Positions 31,214 to 39,849 of a stretch of DNA of 64,000 nucleotides are shown piece by piece. Source of the stretch: Streptomyces sp. A0642. Its GTDB lineage: Bacteria > Actinomycetota > Actinomycetes > Streptomycetales > Streptomycetaceae. Each line of letters opens with the position of its first letter. Within the stretch, counting starts at the first letter, position 1. Position numbers and translations under genes: made by a program. The stretch spans positions 176,771 to 240,770 of the forward strand of contig NZ_SSBL01000009.1 in the NCBI RefSeq assembly GCF_004795105.1, in the 5' to 3' direction. The notes below the pieces were generated by a model that made no database searches, had not been told where the DNA came from, and was given only the letters and a program-made list of their open reading frames with translations.

Positions 31214-31663
31214 ATGAGCATTTCTGAGACATCCCGATTCGTTCGCCTTCGCGTGGAAATGGTGGTGGAGATCACGGACGCCGACGCCCTGAGCGGGACG
31301 GCGCTGGAAAGCATCGCCGCGGAGTACGGCGAGCCCGGTGGGGAGTCCGCCGTGGAACGCACGCATGCCGAGACCGCGGTACGGGAAGACGGTGCGGAGG
31401 CCCTCGCCTCCCTGATCGACCCGTTCGACCTGGTCAGCGAGGTGCCGGGGGTCGAGCTGACCCAGGCTTCCTGGAGCAGCGAGACCATCGACTACGACCC
31501 GGACCACCCGGACGGATGGGATCTCGATGACGGCCAGGACGAGGGCGGCGACGTGGACGACTTCGACGACGTCCAGGAGGACGACGGCGACGGCGCCGCT
31601 TCCGGCGTCCCGCACAATGGGGAGGAGAACGACAGGAACGGCAGCACGCAGCGGCGGGCCTAG
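31214..31663 (+). CDS. Acidic hypothetical protein
   Basis: A 149-residue acidic protein. The first ~100 residues look folded ('SRFVRLRVEMVVEITDADALSGTAL', 'SLIDPFDLVSEVPGVELTQASW'). The last ~50 are almost all Asp, Glu, Gly and Asn and are probably disordered. No signal peptide or membrane helix is seen. The ATG at 31214 starts the conserved-looking part. It is divergent from the small exported protein gene. Its function is not recognised. Confidence 0.7.
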   Translation: MSISETSRFVRLRVEMVVEITDADALSGTALESIAAEYGEPGGESAVERTHAETAVREDGAEALASLIDPFDLVSEVPGVELTQASWSSETIDYDPDHPDGWDLDDGQDEGGDVDDFDDVQEDDGDGAASGVPHNGEENDRNGSTQRRA

Positions 31664-31675
31664 CCAGTGGGAACA

Positions 31676-31709
31676 CCGGCCCCGGCCCGCTCCGGCGGAC
31701 CGGGGCCGG
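31676..31709 (+). terminator. Hairpin after the acidic protein gene
   Basis: CCGGCCCCGG (31676-31685) and CCGGGGCCGG (31700-31709) form a perfect 10-bp stem, 12 bp after the stop codon. Confidence 0.8.
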
Positions 31710-31966
31710 CGCGCGTGACGCGGCCGGTGGAACCGGACGGCGGCCGTGCGGTACAACCGGGTCGTGCACCGGCTCGTACGCAGGTGGCAGGTGGTGGGAA
31801 CCACGGCCGTCACCACGGCGTCGATGAGTGGTGTTCCCCACATCTCAGGCAGATGTGGAACGGGGCACCCGCACAGGGTGTTCTGGGAGTAGTGACGGGG
31901 CATCGCCGACCGACGGGTCGGCACGGGGTTTTTCGGGGTTTTTCGGCAACGATGGAGAAGCGTGTG
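31710..31966 (+). other. Structured leader of the L,D-transpeptidase gene with attenuator-like hairpin
   Basis: The 257-bp leader contains CCACATCT-n5-AGATGTGG (31838-31858). Further on, GCCGACC-n4-GGTCGGC (31905-31922) is followed at once by ACG and a tandem repeat of GGGGTTTTTC (31925-31934, 31935-31944). A stem followed by T5 tracts is the form of an intrinsic terminator and is rare in this GC-rich genome. It ends about 22 bp before the start codon, so an attenuator or riboswitch-like leader is possible. No known riboswitch class is recognised. Confidence 0.5.
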
Positions 31967-33217
31967 ATGACGGACAGCAAACGGCGCAAGGGCCTCATGG
32001 CCGCGTCGGCACTGCTCGGCGGCGTGCTGGTGCTTACGGCCTGCAGCGACGGCGACAAGGGCGGCCCCAGCCCCGAGAGCTCGAAGTCACAGGCGGCCGA
32101 GGTCGACAAGGCGGCGGCCCAGGAGGCGTCCGAGGCGCAGATAGCGATCTCGCCGAAGAACGGCGCGACCAACGCGAGCATCAACAACGCCGCCAAGGTC
32201 ACCGTCACCAAGGGCAAGCTGACCGTCGTCACGATGACCACGGCGGCCGGCGAGACCGTCAAGGGCACCCTCTCCGCCGACGGTACGAGCTGGAAGCCGG
32301 ACGCCCAGCTGGAGCGGTCCACCACGTACAAGATCAACGCGACGGCGCAGGACTCGAAGGGCCGCGAGGCGCACGAGAACTCCTCCTTCACCACCGTGTC
32401 TCCCGCCAACAGCTTCATCGGGAACTTCACCCCCGAGGACGGCTCCACCGTCGGCGTCGGCATGCCCGTCTCGATCACCTTCAACAAGGCGATCACGGAC
32501 AAGAAGGCCGTCCAGGCCGGCATCACCGTGACGTCCAGCAGCGGCCAGCAGGTCGTCGGCCACTGGTTCAACTCCCAGCGCCTGGACCTGCGCCCCCAGG
32601 ACTACTGGACGGGCGGCTCCACCGTCACGCTGAAGCTGGCGCTCGACGGTGTCGAGGGTGCGGACGGCGTCTACGGGGTGCAGCAGAAGACGGTCACGTT
32701 CAAGATCGGCCGCAACCAGGTGTCGACCGTGGACGCCAAGACCCACATGATGACCGTCACCCAGAACGGCAAGACGATCAAGACCATCCCGATCTCGGCC
32801 GGTTCCTCGGACAACCCGACGTACAACGGCCAGATGGTGATCTCCGAGAAGTTCAAGGAGACCCGGATGGACGGCTCGACGGTCGGCTTCACCGACGACG
32901 ACGGCAAGGGCGAGTACGACATCAAGGACGTGCCGCACGCCATGCGGCTGTCCACGTCGGGCACCTTCATCCACGGCAACTACTGGGGCGCCAAGTCGAT
33001 CTTCGGCAGCGCCAACACCAGCCACGGCTGCGTCGGTCTCGCCGACACCAAGGGCGCCGGCGACCCCAACGCCCCCGCCGCCTGGTTCTACAACAACTCC
33101 ATGATCGGTGACGTGGTCATCGTCAAGAACTCCCCGGACAGGACCATCCAGCCCGACAACGGCCTCAACGGCTGGAACCTCAGCTGGGCCCAGTGGACGG
33201 CGGGCTCCGCGGCCTGA
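31967..33217 (+). CDS. L,D-transpeptidase lipoprotein
   Basis: A 416-residue exported lipoprotein. The signal ends in lipobox 'LTACS' near residue 27. Two Ig-like domains follow (about 55-260: 'ISPKNGATNASINNAAKV', 'FTPEDGSTVGVGMPVSITFNKAI'). The YkuD catalytic domain (about 265-385) has 'HGNYWG' and 'SHGCVGL' (catalytic Cys). It cross-links peptidoglycan by 3-3 bonds on the outer face of the membrane. The ATG at 31967 has GGAGAAG upstream; an ATG at 31952 adds five residues. It matches the conserved Streptomyces Ldt next to hutH. Confidence 0.93.
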   Translation: MTDSKRRKGLMAASALLGGVLVLTACSDGDKGGPSPESSKSQAAEVDKAAAQEASEAQIAISPKNGATNASINNAAKVTVTKGKLTVVTMTTAAGETVKGTLSADGTSWKPDAQLERSTTYKINATAQDSKGREAHENSSFTTVSPANSFIGNFTPEDGSTVGVGMPVSITFNKAITDKKAVQAGITVTSSSGQQVVGHWFNSQRLDLRPQDYWTGGSTVTLKLALDGVEGADGVYGVQQKTVTFKIGRNQVSTVDAKTHMMTVTQNGKTIKTIPISAGSSDNPTYNGQMVISEKFKETRMDGSTVGFTDDDGKGEYDIKDVPHAMRLSTSGTFIHGNYWGAKSIFGSANTSHGCVGLADTKGAGDPNAPAAWFYNNSMIGDVVIVKNSPDRTIQPDNGLNGWNLSWAQWTAGSAA

Positions 33218-33249
33218 GCGGACCGCACCCCCGCACCACCCCGTACGCC

Positions 33250-33292
33250 AGGCGGCGGCACCGGATCCCCACGGATCCCGGAGCCGCCGCCT
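33250..33292 (+). terminator. Terminator after the L,D-transpeptidase gene
   Basis: AGGCGGCGGC (33250-33259) pairs perfectly with GCCGCCGCCT (33283-33292); direct repeats of GGATCCC lie in the loop. TTT follows the stem. Confidence 0.75.
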
Positions 33293-33370
33293 TTGGCGTT
33301 CCGGACGGTTCTCATCCCGCTCTCATCGGGGCCTTAACCCACCATCACCAGCGGTCCCTAGCCTCGCGCC

Positions 33371-34828
33371 ATGTTCCTCACCTACCTCCGGCGCGAACTG
33401 CGCCGCCGCAGAAAGGCGGCGCTCGTCGTCGCCTCGGGGCTCGCCCTCGGCATTGCGCTGGTCATCATCGTCAGCTCGGTCTCCTCGGGCATGAGCAAGG
33501 CCCAGGACAAGGTCCTCCAATCGCTGTACGGCCTCGGTACGGACATGACCGTCACCAAGGCCGCCGCGGCTCCGGGCTCCGGCGCGGAGCGCCCCAGGTT
33601 CCAGTTCGACGCCAAGGACAGCGACGACGAGGCGACGCAGAGCACGGACCGCGTCATGGTCCAGGGCTTCCAGACGCTCGCCGCCACCACGGTCGGCAAG
33701 GTGAACGGGCAGAGTGGCGTCGCCGAGGCCGTCGGCGGGCTGAGCCTGACCGTCATGAAGGTGGACGGCCAGTTCAAGCGCGGCGAGTTCAAGCAGGACG
33801 ACACCACCACCGAGGGCGGCGGCCGCGGCGGTCCCGGCGGCGGCAGCGCCCAGCCGCAGGGAGAGGTCCAGGGCGGCGGCGCCTCCTTCGACGTCAACTC
33901 CTACACCGTGTACGGCACCGACGTCGCCCAGCAGGACCTCGGACCGCTCACCTCGTCGAAGATCACCGCGGGACGCACCTTCAAGACCACGGAGACCAAC
34001 GCCAAGGTGGCCGTCGTCGACGCCGCGTACGCCAAGGAGAAGAAGCTCTCCACCGGCAAGACGGTCACGATCCACGGCACCACGTTCACGATCATCGGCG
34101 TCTCGACGGCCGACAGCGGTGACGCGGCCGCCAACCTCTACATCCCGCTCCAGCAGGCGCAGACCCTCGCCGACGCGAAGAACAAGATCACCACCGTCTA
34201 CGTCAAGGCCGCGGACTCGCAGCAGATCGACAGCGTCAAGGCCGCGATCCAGAAGAACATCACCGGCACCACGGTCACCACGTCCGCCGACCTCGCGGAC
34301 ACCGTGTCCGGGTCCCTGTCCACCGCCTCCGACCTCGCCTCCAGCGTCGGCAAGTGGCTCTCCATAGCCGTCCTCATCGCCGCCTTCCTGGTGGCCGGGC
34401 TCCTCACCTCCTCCGCGGTCAGCCGCCGCGTACGCGAGTTCGGCACTCTGAAGGCGCTCGGCTGGAAGAGCGGCCGGGTCACCCGCCAGGTCATCGGCGA
34501 AGCCCTCGTCAACGGACTGATGGGCGGCGTCCTCGGCATCGCCATCGGCCTCGCCGGCGCGTACGCCGTCACCGCTGTCAGCCCCACCCTCACCGCCCAG
34601 CTCGGCTCCTCCGGGGGCGGCGGTGCGATGCGCGGCGGCATGATGGGCGGCCCCGGCCGCCAGACCGCGTCCAAAACCCTCGACATCGCGCTGACCGCGC
34701 CCGTCTCCCTCTCGGTCATCCTGATCGCCGTCGGCCTGGCCGTGGCGGGCGGGCTGACCGCGGGCGCCTTCGGCGGCTGGCGCGCCTCCCGGCTGCGCCC
34801 CGCGGACGCGTTGCGCCGCGTCGAGTAG
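33371..34828 (+). CDS. MacB/FtsX-type ABC transporter permease
   Basis: A 485-residue permease of the FtsX/MacB class. One membrane helix lies near the N-terminus (about 19-36), then a large outside domain (about 40-320) with a Gly-rich insert ('GGGRGGPGGGSAQPQG'). Three C-terminal helices follow (about 330-355, 382-405, 440-470) with 'FGTLKALGWKSGRV' in the cytoplasmic coupling region. It likely acts with the ATPase gene 123 bp downstream as a mechanotransmitting complex, possibly exporting or releasing envelope substrates. No ribosome binding site is obvious at the ATG, so leaderless translation is possible. Confidence 0.9.
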   Translation: MFLTYLRRELRRRRKAALVVASGLALGIALVIIVSSVSSGMSKAQDKVLQSLYGLGTDMTVTKAAAAPGSGAERPRFQFDAKDSDDEATQSTDRVMVQGFQTLAATTVGKVNGQSGVAEAVGGLSLTVMKVDGQFKRGEFKQDDTTTEGGGRGGPGGGSAQPQGEVQGGGASFDVNSYTVYGTDVAQQDLGPLTSSKITAGRTFKTTETNAKVAVVDAAYAKEKKLSTGKTVTIHGTTFTIIGVSTADSGDAAANLYIPLQQAQTLADAKNKITTVYVKAADSQQIDSVKAAIQKNITGTTVTTSADLADTVSGSLSTASDLASSVGKWLSIAVLIAAFLVAGLLTSSAVSRRVREFGTLKALGWKSGRVTRQVIGEALVNGLMGGVLGIAIGLAGAYAVTAVSPTLTAQLGSSGGGGAMRGGMMGGPGRQTASKTLDIALTAPVSLSVILIAVGLAVAGGLTAGAFGGWRASRLRPADALRRVE

Positions 34829-34951
34829 CCCGCGCGGGGGAGGCCCGGCGCCGGGCATCCCCCACCCCCGTCCCCCAGCGAACCGCGATCCGAGGCGATC
34901 GGTGCAGCGGTCGCAGGAGATCCGCGACCACCGCCCAGCAGGAGTTGGCCC

Positions 34952-35635
34952 ATGTACACCCTTCAAGGCGTCACCAAGCGCTACACGCGCGGCAAGTCCA
35001 CCGTCCACGCCCTCGACGGTGTCGACCTGACCATCGAGGACGGCGGCCGGCTGGTCATCCAGGGTCCCACCGGCGGCGGCAAGTCCACCCTGCTGCAGAT
35101 GCTCGGCGGCCTGGACCGCCCCACGTCCGGCAGCGTCGAACTCGACGGGGTGGACCTCGCGAAGCTCAGCGAGGCCAGACTCACCAAGGTGCGCGCCGAG
35201 AACATCGGCTTCGTCTTCCAGAGCTTCAACCTCATCCCGACGCTCACCGCCCAGGAGAACGTCGAGACGGCCCTCGTCCCCCTCGGCGGAAAGGCGTCCG
35301 AGCGGCGCAGAAGAGCCGCCGAGGCGCTCGACTCGGTCGGGCTGGGCGAACGCCTCGGCCATCTGCCCGGCGAGATGTCCGGCGGCCAGCAGCAGCGCGT
35401 CGCGATTGCCAGGGCCCTGGTGAAGCGGCCCAAGGTGCTGCTCGCGGACGAACCCACGGGCAACCTCGACGAGTCCATGCGCGACGAGGTCATGGAGGTG
35501 CTGGAGACCATGTGGAAGGAGCACGGGCTCACCTTCGTCATGGTCACCCACGACAGCGCGATCGCCCGCAGGGCCCCGCGCCTGGCCACCATCCGCAAGG
35601 GCAGGGTCACCCTCACGGAGAACGCCGCCGCCTGA
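34952..35635 (+). CDS. MacB/LolD-type ABC transporter ATPase
   Basis: A 227-residue ATPase with Walker A 'GPTGGGKSTLLQ', Q-loop 'FVFQSFNLIPTLTAQENV', signature 'MSGGQQQRVAIARAL', Walker B 'VLLADEPTGNLDE' and the switch His in 'VTHDSAIA'. The pattern fits the LolD/MacB subfamily that pairs with FtsX-like permeases; its partner is the gene just upstream. The ATG at 34952 has AGGAG nearby. Confidence 0.94.
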   Translation: MYTLQGVTKRYTRGKSTVHALDGVDLTIEDGGRLVIQGPTGGGKSTLLQMLGGLDRPTSGSVELDGVDLAKLSEARLTKVRAENIGFVFQSFNLIPTLTAQENVETALVPLGGKASERRRRAAEALDSVGLGERLGHLPGEMSGGQQQRVAIARALVKRPKVLLADEPTGNLDESMRDEVMEVLETMWKEHGLTFVMVTHDSAIARRAPRLATIRKGRVTLTENAAA

Positions 35636-35656
35636 CCCGGCAGCCGGTCGTGCCCT

Positions 35657-35692
35657 GGGGCCGGCGGACTCGTACGACGGTCCGCCGGCCCC
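35657..35692. terminator. Bidirectional hairpin after the ABC operon
   Basis: GGGGCCGGCGGAC (35657-35669) and GTCCGCCGGCCCC (35680-35692) form a perfect 13-bp stem around a 10-nt loop between convergent genes. Confidence 0.85.
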
Positions 35693-35780
35693 GCCGGTCC
35701 GGCGCGCGGCGGCCTGCCGGTCCGTCGGCTCGGCGGTCCGGGCTCGGGGCGGCGCGGGCGTCCCGGGGGTTGCGGTCGGC

Positions 35781-36401
35781 TCAGCCCGCCCGGCCCGCGG
35801 CGGCCCGGCGGTGCGCCGCCAGGTCGGTGCGGAGGACCTGGCGCAGGCCCACCGGGTCGCCGTACGCGGCACCTTCCGCCCGCCGGCCGGGTCCGTCCGC
35901 GCCCCCCGACGCGGGCAGCCGGGCCCGCAGCCCGTACCAGGGCTGCAGCGGCAGCCAGCACAGCCCGTACAGCCAGCGCCGCACCAGCTGCCAGGGGCCC
36001 GGACGTCCCACGTCCGGCAGGCTCACCACCCGTATCCCCATGATCAGTTTCCCCGCGCCCGCGCCCACGACCGCGGTGAGCACCACGTGATTGAGGAACG
36101 AGAGGACGAGTACCGGCCCGATCAGGAGCCCGGCGACCTCGGGAACGGCCGCCGACTCCGCGTAGGGCCGGACGAGTAACCCGGCGGTGACCAGGCAGAG
36201 GTAGCAGTCGAGTCCCACGGCGAGGTAGCGGCGCGTCTCGCCGGCCCGGGGCGGTGTGCCCGGCGCCGGCCGCTCCGCCCGGCCGGGCACGTGCACGGGC
36301 CCCGGCTGCCCGTAGCCGATCAGCGGCGCGGCGGCCAACGGCGGTGTCCTGTAAGGAGTGTGAGGGTCCCGGCCTTGGCGGTTCCCCCGTGATGTCGTCA
36401 T
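35781..36401 (-). CDS. RDD-family membrane protein
   Basis: A 206-residue protein with an N-terminal Pro/Arg-rich cytoplasmic segment (about 1-55), then the RDD domain: 'RRYLAVGLDCYLCLVTAGLLV' (helix 1), 'GLLIGPVLVLSFLNHVVLTAVVGAGAGKLIMGIRVV' (helix 2 with the GK-MG-RVV motif) and 'LVRRWLYGLCWLPLQPWYG' (helix 3). RDD proteins are thought to act in transport; the substrate is unknown. The ATG is at 36401. It converges with the ABC operon. Confidence 0.85.
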   Translation of the reverse strand: MTTSRGNRQGRDPHTPYRTPPLAAAPLIGYGQPGPVHVPGRAERPAPGTPPRAGETRRYLAVGLDCYLCLVTAGLLVRPYAESAAVPEVAGLLIGPVLVLSFLNHVVLTAVVGAGAGKLIMGIRVVSLPDVGRPGPWQLVRRWLYGLCWLPLQPWYGLRARLPASGGADGPGRRAEGAAYGDPVGLRQVLRTDLAAHRRAAAGRAG

Positions 36402-36542
36402 GACGGAATCATGTCTGATAGCCCGTCACCGCGGGCCCGGACCGCCGACTGCGTACCCCTTACCTGCGGGGTAATCGACGCCTTCCGCCGCCCTGGGCAG
36501 CATGGTGTCCACCAGCCGACACGACAGCCGGAGGACGAGACC

Positions 36543-36926
36543 ATGACCGCCTACGCACTCGCGCACCTGTACCCCGAGGGCCTGCCCGGCGAGGAGGTCC
36601 TCGACTACATCGCGCGCATCCAGTCGACGATGGACCCCTATGAAGGCCGCTTCCTGGTCCACAACACACCGGTCGAGGTCGTCGAGGGCGACTGGCCCGG
36701 CGCCCTCGTCGTCATCGCCTTCCCCACGATGGAGGCGACCCGCGCCTGGTACGCCTCGCCCGCCTACCAGGAACTGCTGCCGCTGCGTACGCGCCACATG
36801 GCGGCCGACGTGGTGTTCGTGGAGGGTGTCGGGCCGGACTACGACGCCTCGGCGACGGCGGCCGGGATGCGGGCGGCGGTGCTCCCGGAGGCGGGGCACG
36901 TCACGCGGAGCCCGCGCGAGGACTGA
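36543..36926 (+). CDS. DUF1330 family protein
   Basis: A 127-residue protein of the DUF1330 (dimeric alpha/beta barrel) family. Seen: 'ALAHLYPEGLPGEEVLDYIARIQSTMDPYEGRFLVHNTPVEVVEGDWPGALVVIAFPTMEATRAWYASPAYQELLPLRTRHMAADVVFVEG'-type pattern in short blocks, such as 'GRFLVHN', 'VVEGDWPG' and 'FPTMEATRAWYASPAYQ'. The biochemical role is unknown. The ATG at 36543 has GGAGGACGAGACC directly upstream. Confidence 0.85.
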   Translation: MTAYALAHLYPEGLPGEEVLDYIARIQSTMDPYEGRFLVHNTPVEVVEGDWPGALVVIAFPTMEATRAWYASPAYQELLPLRTRHMAADVVFVEGVGPDYDASATAAGMRAAVLPEAGHVTRSPRED

Positions 36927-36944
36927 GGGCCGGGCCGCCCACCG

Positions 36945-36976
36945 ACCTCACAACCCCTGGCGCGGGCCTGTGAGGT
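36945..36976. promoter_or_regulatory. Inverted repeat upstream of gdhA
   Basis: ACCTCACA (36945-36952) and TGTGAGGT (36969-36976) form a perfect 8-bp dyad with 16 bp between. It lies 18 bp after the DUF1330 stop and 187 bp before gdhA. It could be a terminator for the former or an operator for the latter. Confidence 0.5.
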
Positions 36977-37162
36977 TCACCACTTCGGATGATGTGCGCG
37001 CTCGCCGCAACCCGTCCGATTCCGCCCGGAACCGGCCTGCGGCCCGGCTGTTGCGGGCTTCCTGTGCCAGGCGGCAGGGGATCACCATGCGGATGCCCAT
37101 GGAGCATCCGGTCGCCCCACTGGGAGACTCGGGACGCCCCGACCACGGAAGGTCTTGATCAG

Positions 37163-38536
37163 ATGCCGACCCCTCCCGACTCCGCACCCGTGCACGCGGC
37201 CGCCCGCGTCATCGAGCCGCTGTACGCGGAGATCCTCCGCCGCAACCAGGGCGAGAAGGAGTTCCACCAGGCCGTACGGGAAGTCCTGGAAACCCTCGGC
37301 CCGGTGCTGGCCCAGCGGCCGGAGTTCGTGGACGCCCGGATCATCGAGCGCATATGCGAGCCGGAGCGGCAGCTCATCTTCCGCGTGCCGTGGTCGGACG
37401 ACTCCGGTGACATCCACGTCAATCGCGGCTTCCGGGTGGAGTTCTCCAGTTCGCTGGGCCCGTACAAGGGCGGCCTGCGCTTCCACCCCTCGGTCAACCT
37501 CGGCATCGTGAAGTTCCTCGGCTTCGAGCAGATCTTCAAGAACGCCCTCACCGGCATGCCCATCGGCGGCGGCAAGGGCGGTTCCGACTTCGACCCGAAG
37601 GGCCGCTCGGACGCCGAGATCATGCGGTTCTGCCAGTCGTTCATGACGGAACTCCACCGCCACCTCGGCGAGTACACCGACGTCCCCGCCGGTGACATCG
37701 GCGTGGGCGGCCGCGAGATCGGCTACCTGTTCGGCCAGTACAAGCGCATCACCAACCGCTACGAGTCCGGAGTCCTCACCGGAAAGGGGCTCGGCTGGGG
37801 CGGCGCCCTGGTGCGCACGGAGGCCACCGGGTACGGCTGCGTCCTGTTCACCGCCGAGATGCTCCGCAGCCAGGGCGACAGCCTCGACGGCCGGCGCATC
37901 GCCGTCTCCGGCTCGGGCAACGTCGCGATCTACGCGATCGAGAAGGCGCAGCAGCTCGGCGCCACGGTGGTGACCTGCTCCGACTCCGACGGCTACATCG
38001 TGGACGAGAAGGGCATCGACCTCGCCCTGCTCAAGGAGATCAAGGAGGCCGGCCGCGGCCGCGTCTCCGAGTACGCCGCGCGCCGCCCCGAGGCCGTCTT
38101 CGTGCCGGGCGCCGGCGTCTGGAACGTGCCCTGTGACGTGGCGCTGCCCTGCGCCACGCAGAACGAACTCCACGAGGCCGACGCGCTGACCCTCGTCCGC
38201 AACGGCGTGAAGGCGGTCGCGGAGGGCGCCAACATGCCCACCACCCCCGAGGCCGTCCGTGTGTTCCAGGACGCCGGCGTGGCCTTCGCGCCCGGCAAGG
38301 CGGCCAACGCGGGCGGCGTGGCCACCAGCGCCCTGGAGATGCAGCAGAACGCCTCCCGCGACTCCTGGACGTTCGCCCACACCGAGGCGCGCCTCGCGGA
38401 GATCATGCGCCACATCCACGACTCCTGCTACGTCACGGCGGAGCGGTACGGCAGCCCCGGGAACTACGTGGCCGGCGCGAACATCGCCGGCTTCGAACTG
38501 GTCGCGGACGCCATGCTGGCGCAGGGGCTGATCTGA
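37163..38536 (+). CDS. gdhA: NADP-type glutamate dehydrogenase
   Basis: A 457-residue hexameric-type glutamate dehydrogenase (about 450 residues is usual for the NADP-linked biosynthetic form). Motifs: 'GPYKGGLRFHPSVN', catalytic 'MPIGGGKGGSDFDPKG' (Lys), 'DVPAGDIGVGGREIGYLFG', the nucleotide fold 'VSGSGNVAIYAIEKAQQLGATVVTCSDSDG' (Ser after the fold favours NADP) and 'GANMPTT'. It assimilates ammonium into 2-oxoglutarate. The ATG at 37163 lies after a GAAGG stretch. The afsQ system in the same window responds to glutamate, but no AfsQ1 box is seen here. Confidence 0.95.
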   Translation: MPTPPDSAPVHAAARVIEPLYAEILRRNQGEKEFHQAVREVLETLGPVLAQRPEFVDARIIERICEPERQLIFRVPWSDDSGDIHVNRGFRVEFSSSLGPYKGGLRFHPSVNLGIVKFLGFEQIFKNALTGMPIGGGKGGSDFDPKGRSDAEIMRFCQSFMTELHRHLGEYTDVPAGDIGVGGREIGYLFGQYKRITNRYESGVLTGKGLGWGGALVRTEATGYGCVLFTAEMLRSQGDSLDGRRIAVSGSGNVAIYAIEKAQQLGATVVTCSDSDGYIVDEKGIDLALLKEIKEAGRGRVSEYAARRPEAVFVPGAGVWNVPCDVALPCATQNELHEADALTLVRNGVKAVAEGANMPTTPEAVRVFQDAGVAFAPGKAANAGGVATSALEMQQNASRDSWTFAHTEARLAEIMRHIHDSCYVTAERYGSPGNYVAGANIAGFELVADAMLAQGLI

Positions 38537-38558
38537 CCGGACGCCCGCACACGCGTAC

Positions 38559-38588
38559 GGGGCCGGGGCGCTGACGCGTCCCGGCCCC
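38559..38588 (+). terminator. Terminator after gdhA
   Basis: GGGGCCGGG (38559-38567) and CCCGGCCCC (38580-38588) form a perfect 9-bp stem 23 bp after the gdhA stop. Confidence 0.75.
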
Positions 38589-38698
38589 GGGCGGGCCGTG
38601 ACGGTCTCCGCCGTGTGCGTGCGGGCGGATCCGGGGTGGTCCACGACGTCCGGGCGACCTACGGGCCATCCTCGTTCCTCGCCCCGGACGACAGGGTG

Positions 38699-39100
38699 CT
38701 ACCCCGTGGCAGCCGGCCGGCGCCGGAACGTCTCGGCCAGGGCCGTGTTCGCGACCACCACGACGGCCATGGCCAGTGCCGCCGCCGGGTGCCCCACCGC
38801 GTACAGGCCGAAGGCGCCGCCGCCCAGCACCACGGCCTTCACCGCGAGCACCCCGGCCAGCGGCAGCCGGAAGCGGGCGCGGGGTGCGGCGAACAGTCCC
38901 CACAGGGTGGCGGCGATCGCCGCCGCCGCGGTGCCCAGGAGCAGCTGGACGAGCACGCCGTCCCCGAGGCCGTACCCCCACCGGAACAGGCAGGCCAGCG
39001 CCGCCACTTCCACCACGAACGCCAGAAGTTCGTTGGCGGCCCACCAGGGCCGGCCGCTCCACGAAGGGATCGCCGGTCTGTCCGTGCGGCCGTCGCGCAT
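38699..39100 (-). CDS. YrdB-family (DUF2568) membrane protein
   Basis: A 133-residue protein with four hydrophobic helices. It starts with a short charged segment, then 'WWAANELLAFVVEVAALACLFRWGYGL', 'LLLGTAAAAIAATLWGLFAAP', 'LAGVLAVKAVVLGGGAFGLYAVG' and 'ALAMAVVVVANTALAE', the YrdB pattern. Function unknown. The ATG at 39100 is preferred; a GTG at 39127 adds nine residues. Confidence 0.8.
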   Translation of the reverse strand: MRDGRTDRPAIPSWSGRPWWAANELLAFVVEVAALACLFRWGYGLGDGVLVQLLLGTAAAAIAATLWGLFAAPRARFRLPLAGVLAVKAVVLGGGAFGLYAVGHPAAALAMAVVVVANTALAETFRRRPAATG

Positions 39101-39148
39101 GATGAGCCCCCCGCCCTCGACGTTCACGTGCGAGCGAGGATAACCGGA

Positions 39149-39814
39149 TCAGCCCTCGGCGGGGGCCACTCCGATCGGGCACGAGACGCCCGTCCCGCCG
39201 ATGCCGCAGTAGCCCGCCGGGTTCTTGTCCAGGTACTGCTGGTGCGCCGGCTCCGCGGGCCAGAAGGTGCGGCCCTCCGCCGGGAGGATCTCCGTGCTGA
39301 TCTCGCCGTAGCCGGAACCCGTGAGGACCTTCTGGTACGCCTCGCGGGAGGCCGCCACGGCCGCCGCCTGCTCGGGGGAGTGGGTGTAGACCGCGGAGCG
39401 GTACTGCGTGCCCACGTCGTTGCCCTGGCGGAAGCCCTGGGTGGGGTCGTGGGACTCCCAGAAGACCTTCAGGAGCTGGGCGTACGTGACCACCTTCGGG
39501 TCGTAGACCACGCGGACCGCCTCCGTGTGCCCCGTCAGGCCCGAGCAGACCTCCTCGTACGCCGGGTTCTCCGTATAGCCGCCCTGGTAGCCGACGAGCG
39601 TCGTCCAGACGCCGTCCGTCTCCCAGAACTTTCGCTCGGCGCCCCAGAAACAGCCCATCGCGAAGTCGGCGACCTCCAGACCCTCCGGGTAGGGGCCCAG
39701 CAGGGCGTTGCCCAGGACCGTGTGGCGGGACGGAACGGTGAATTCCGGGACGGCGCGGCCTCGCAGAGCCTCCTCCGGGGTGGGGAGCTGCGGGGTGCGG
39801 CGGTGCAGGAACAT
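39149..39814 (-). CDS. msrA: Peptide methionine-S-sulfoxide reductase MsrA
   Basis: A 221-residue MsrA that repairs methionine S-sulfoxide. Catalytic Cys lies in 'DFAMGCFWGAERKFWE'. 'GYQGGYTENPAYEEVCSGLTGHTEAV' and 'QGNDVGTQYRSAVYTHS' are the substrate regions. Two C-terminal cysteines ('GYCGIGGTGVSCP') are the resolving residues that thioredoxin reduces. The ATG at 39814 gives the usual ~45-residue N-terminal extension. A perfect SigR promoter lies 36 bp upstream, fitting oxidative-stress control. Confidence 0.96.
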   Translation of the reverse strand: MFLHRRTPQLPTPEEALRGRAVPEFTVPSRHTVLGNALLGPYPEGLEVADFAMGCFWGAERKFWETDGVWTTLVGYQGGYTENPAYEEVCSGLTGHTEAVRVVYDPKVVTYAQLLKVFWESHDPTQGFRQGNDVGTQYRSAVYTHSPEQAAAVAASREAYQKVLTGSGYGEISTEILPAEGRTFWPAEPAHQQYLDKNPAGYCGIGGTGVSCPIGVAPAEG

Positions 39815-39849
39815 GCGGGGGCTCCTCTGGGTCGGTGTACTGCTCGTAC

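Noticed and set aside
29135..31924. Long minus-strand open frame opposite hutH
   Set aside because: Low-complexity Arg/Gly/Ala-rich translation with no domain; hutH on the plus strand is certain.
33323..35872. Long minus-strand frame opposite the ABC operon
   Set aside because: It is a shadow of the permease and ATPase genes, with no motif and no start signals.
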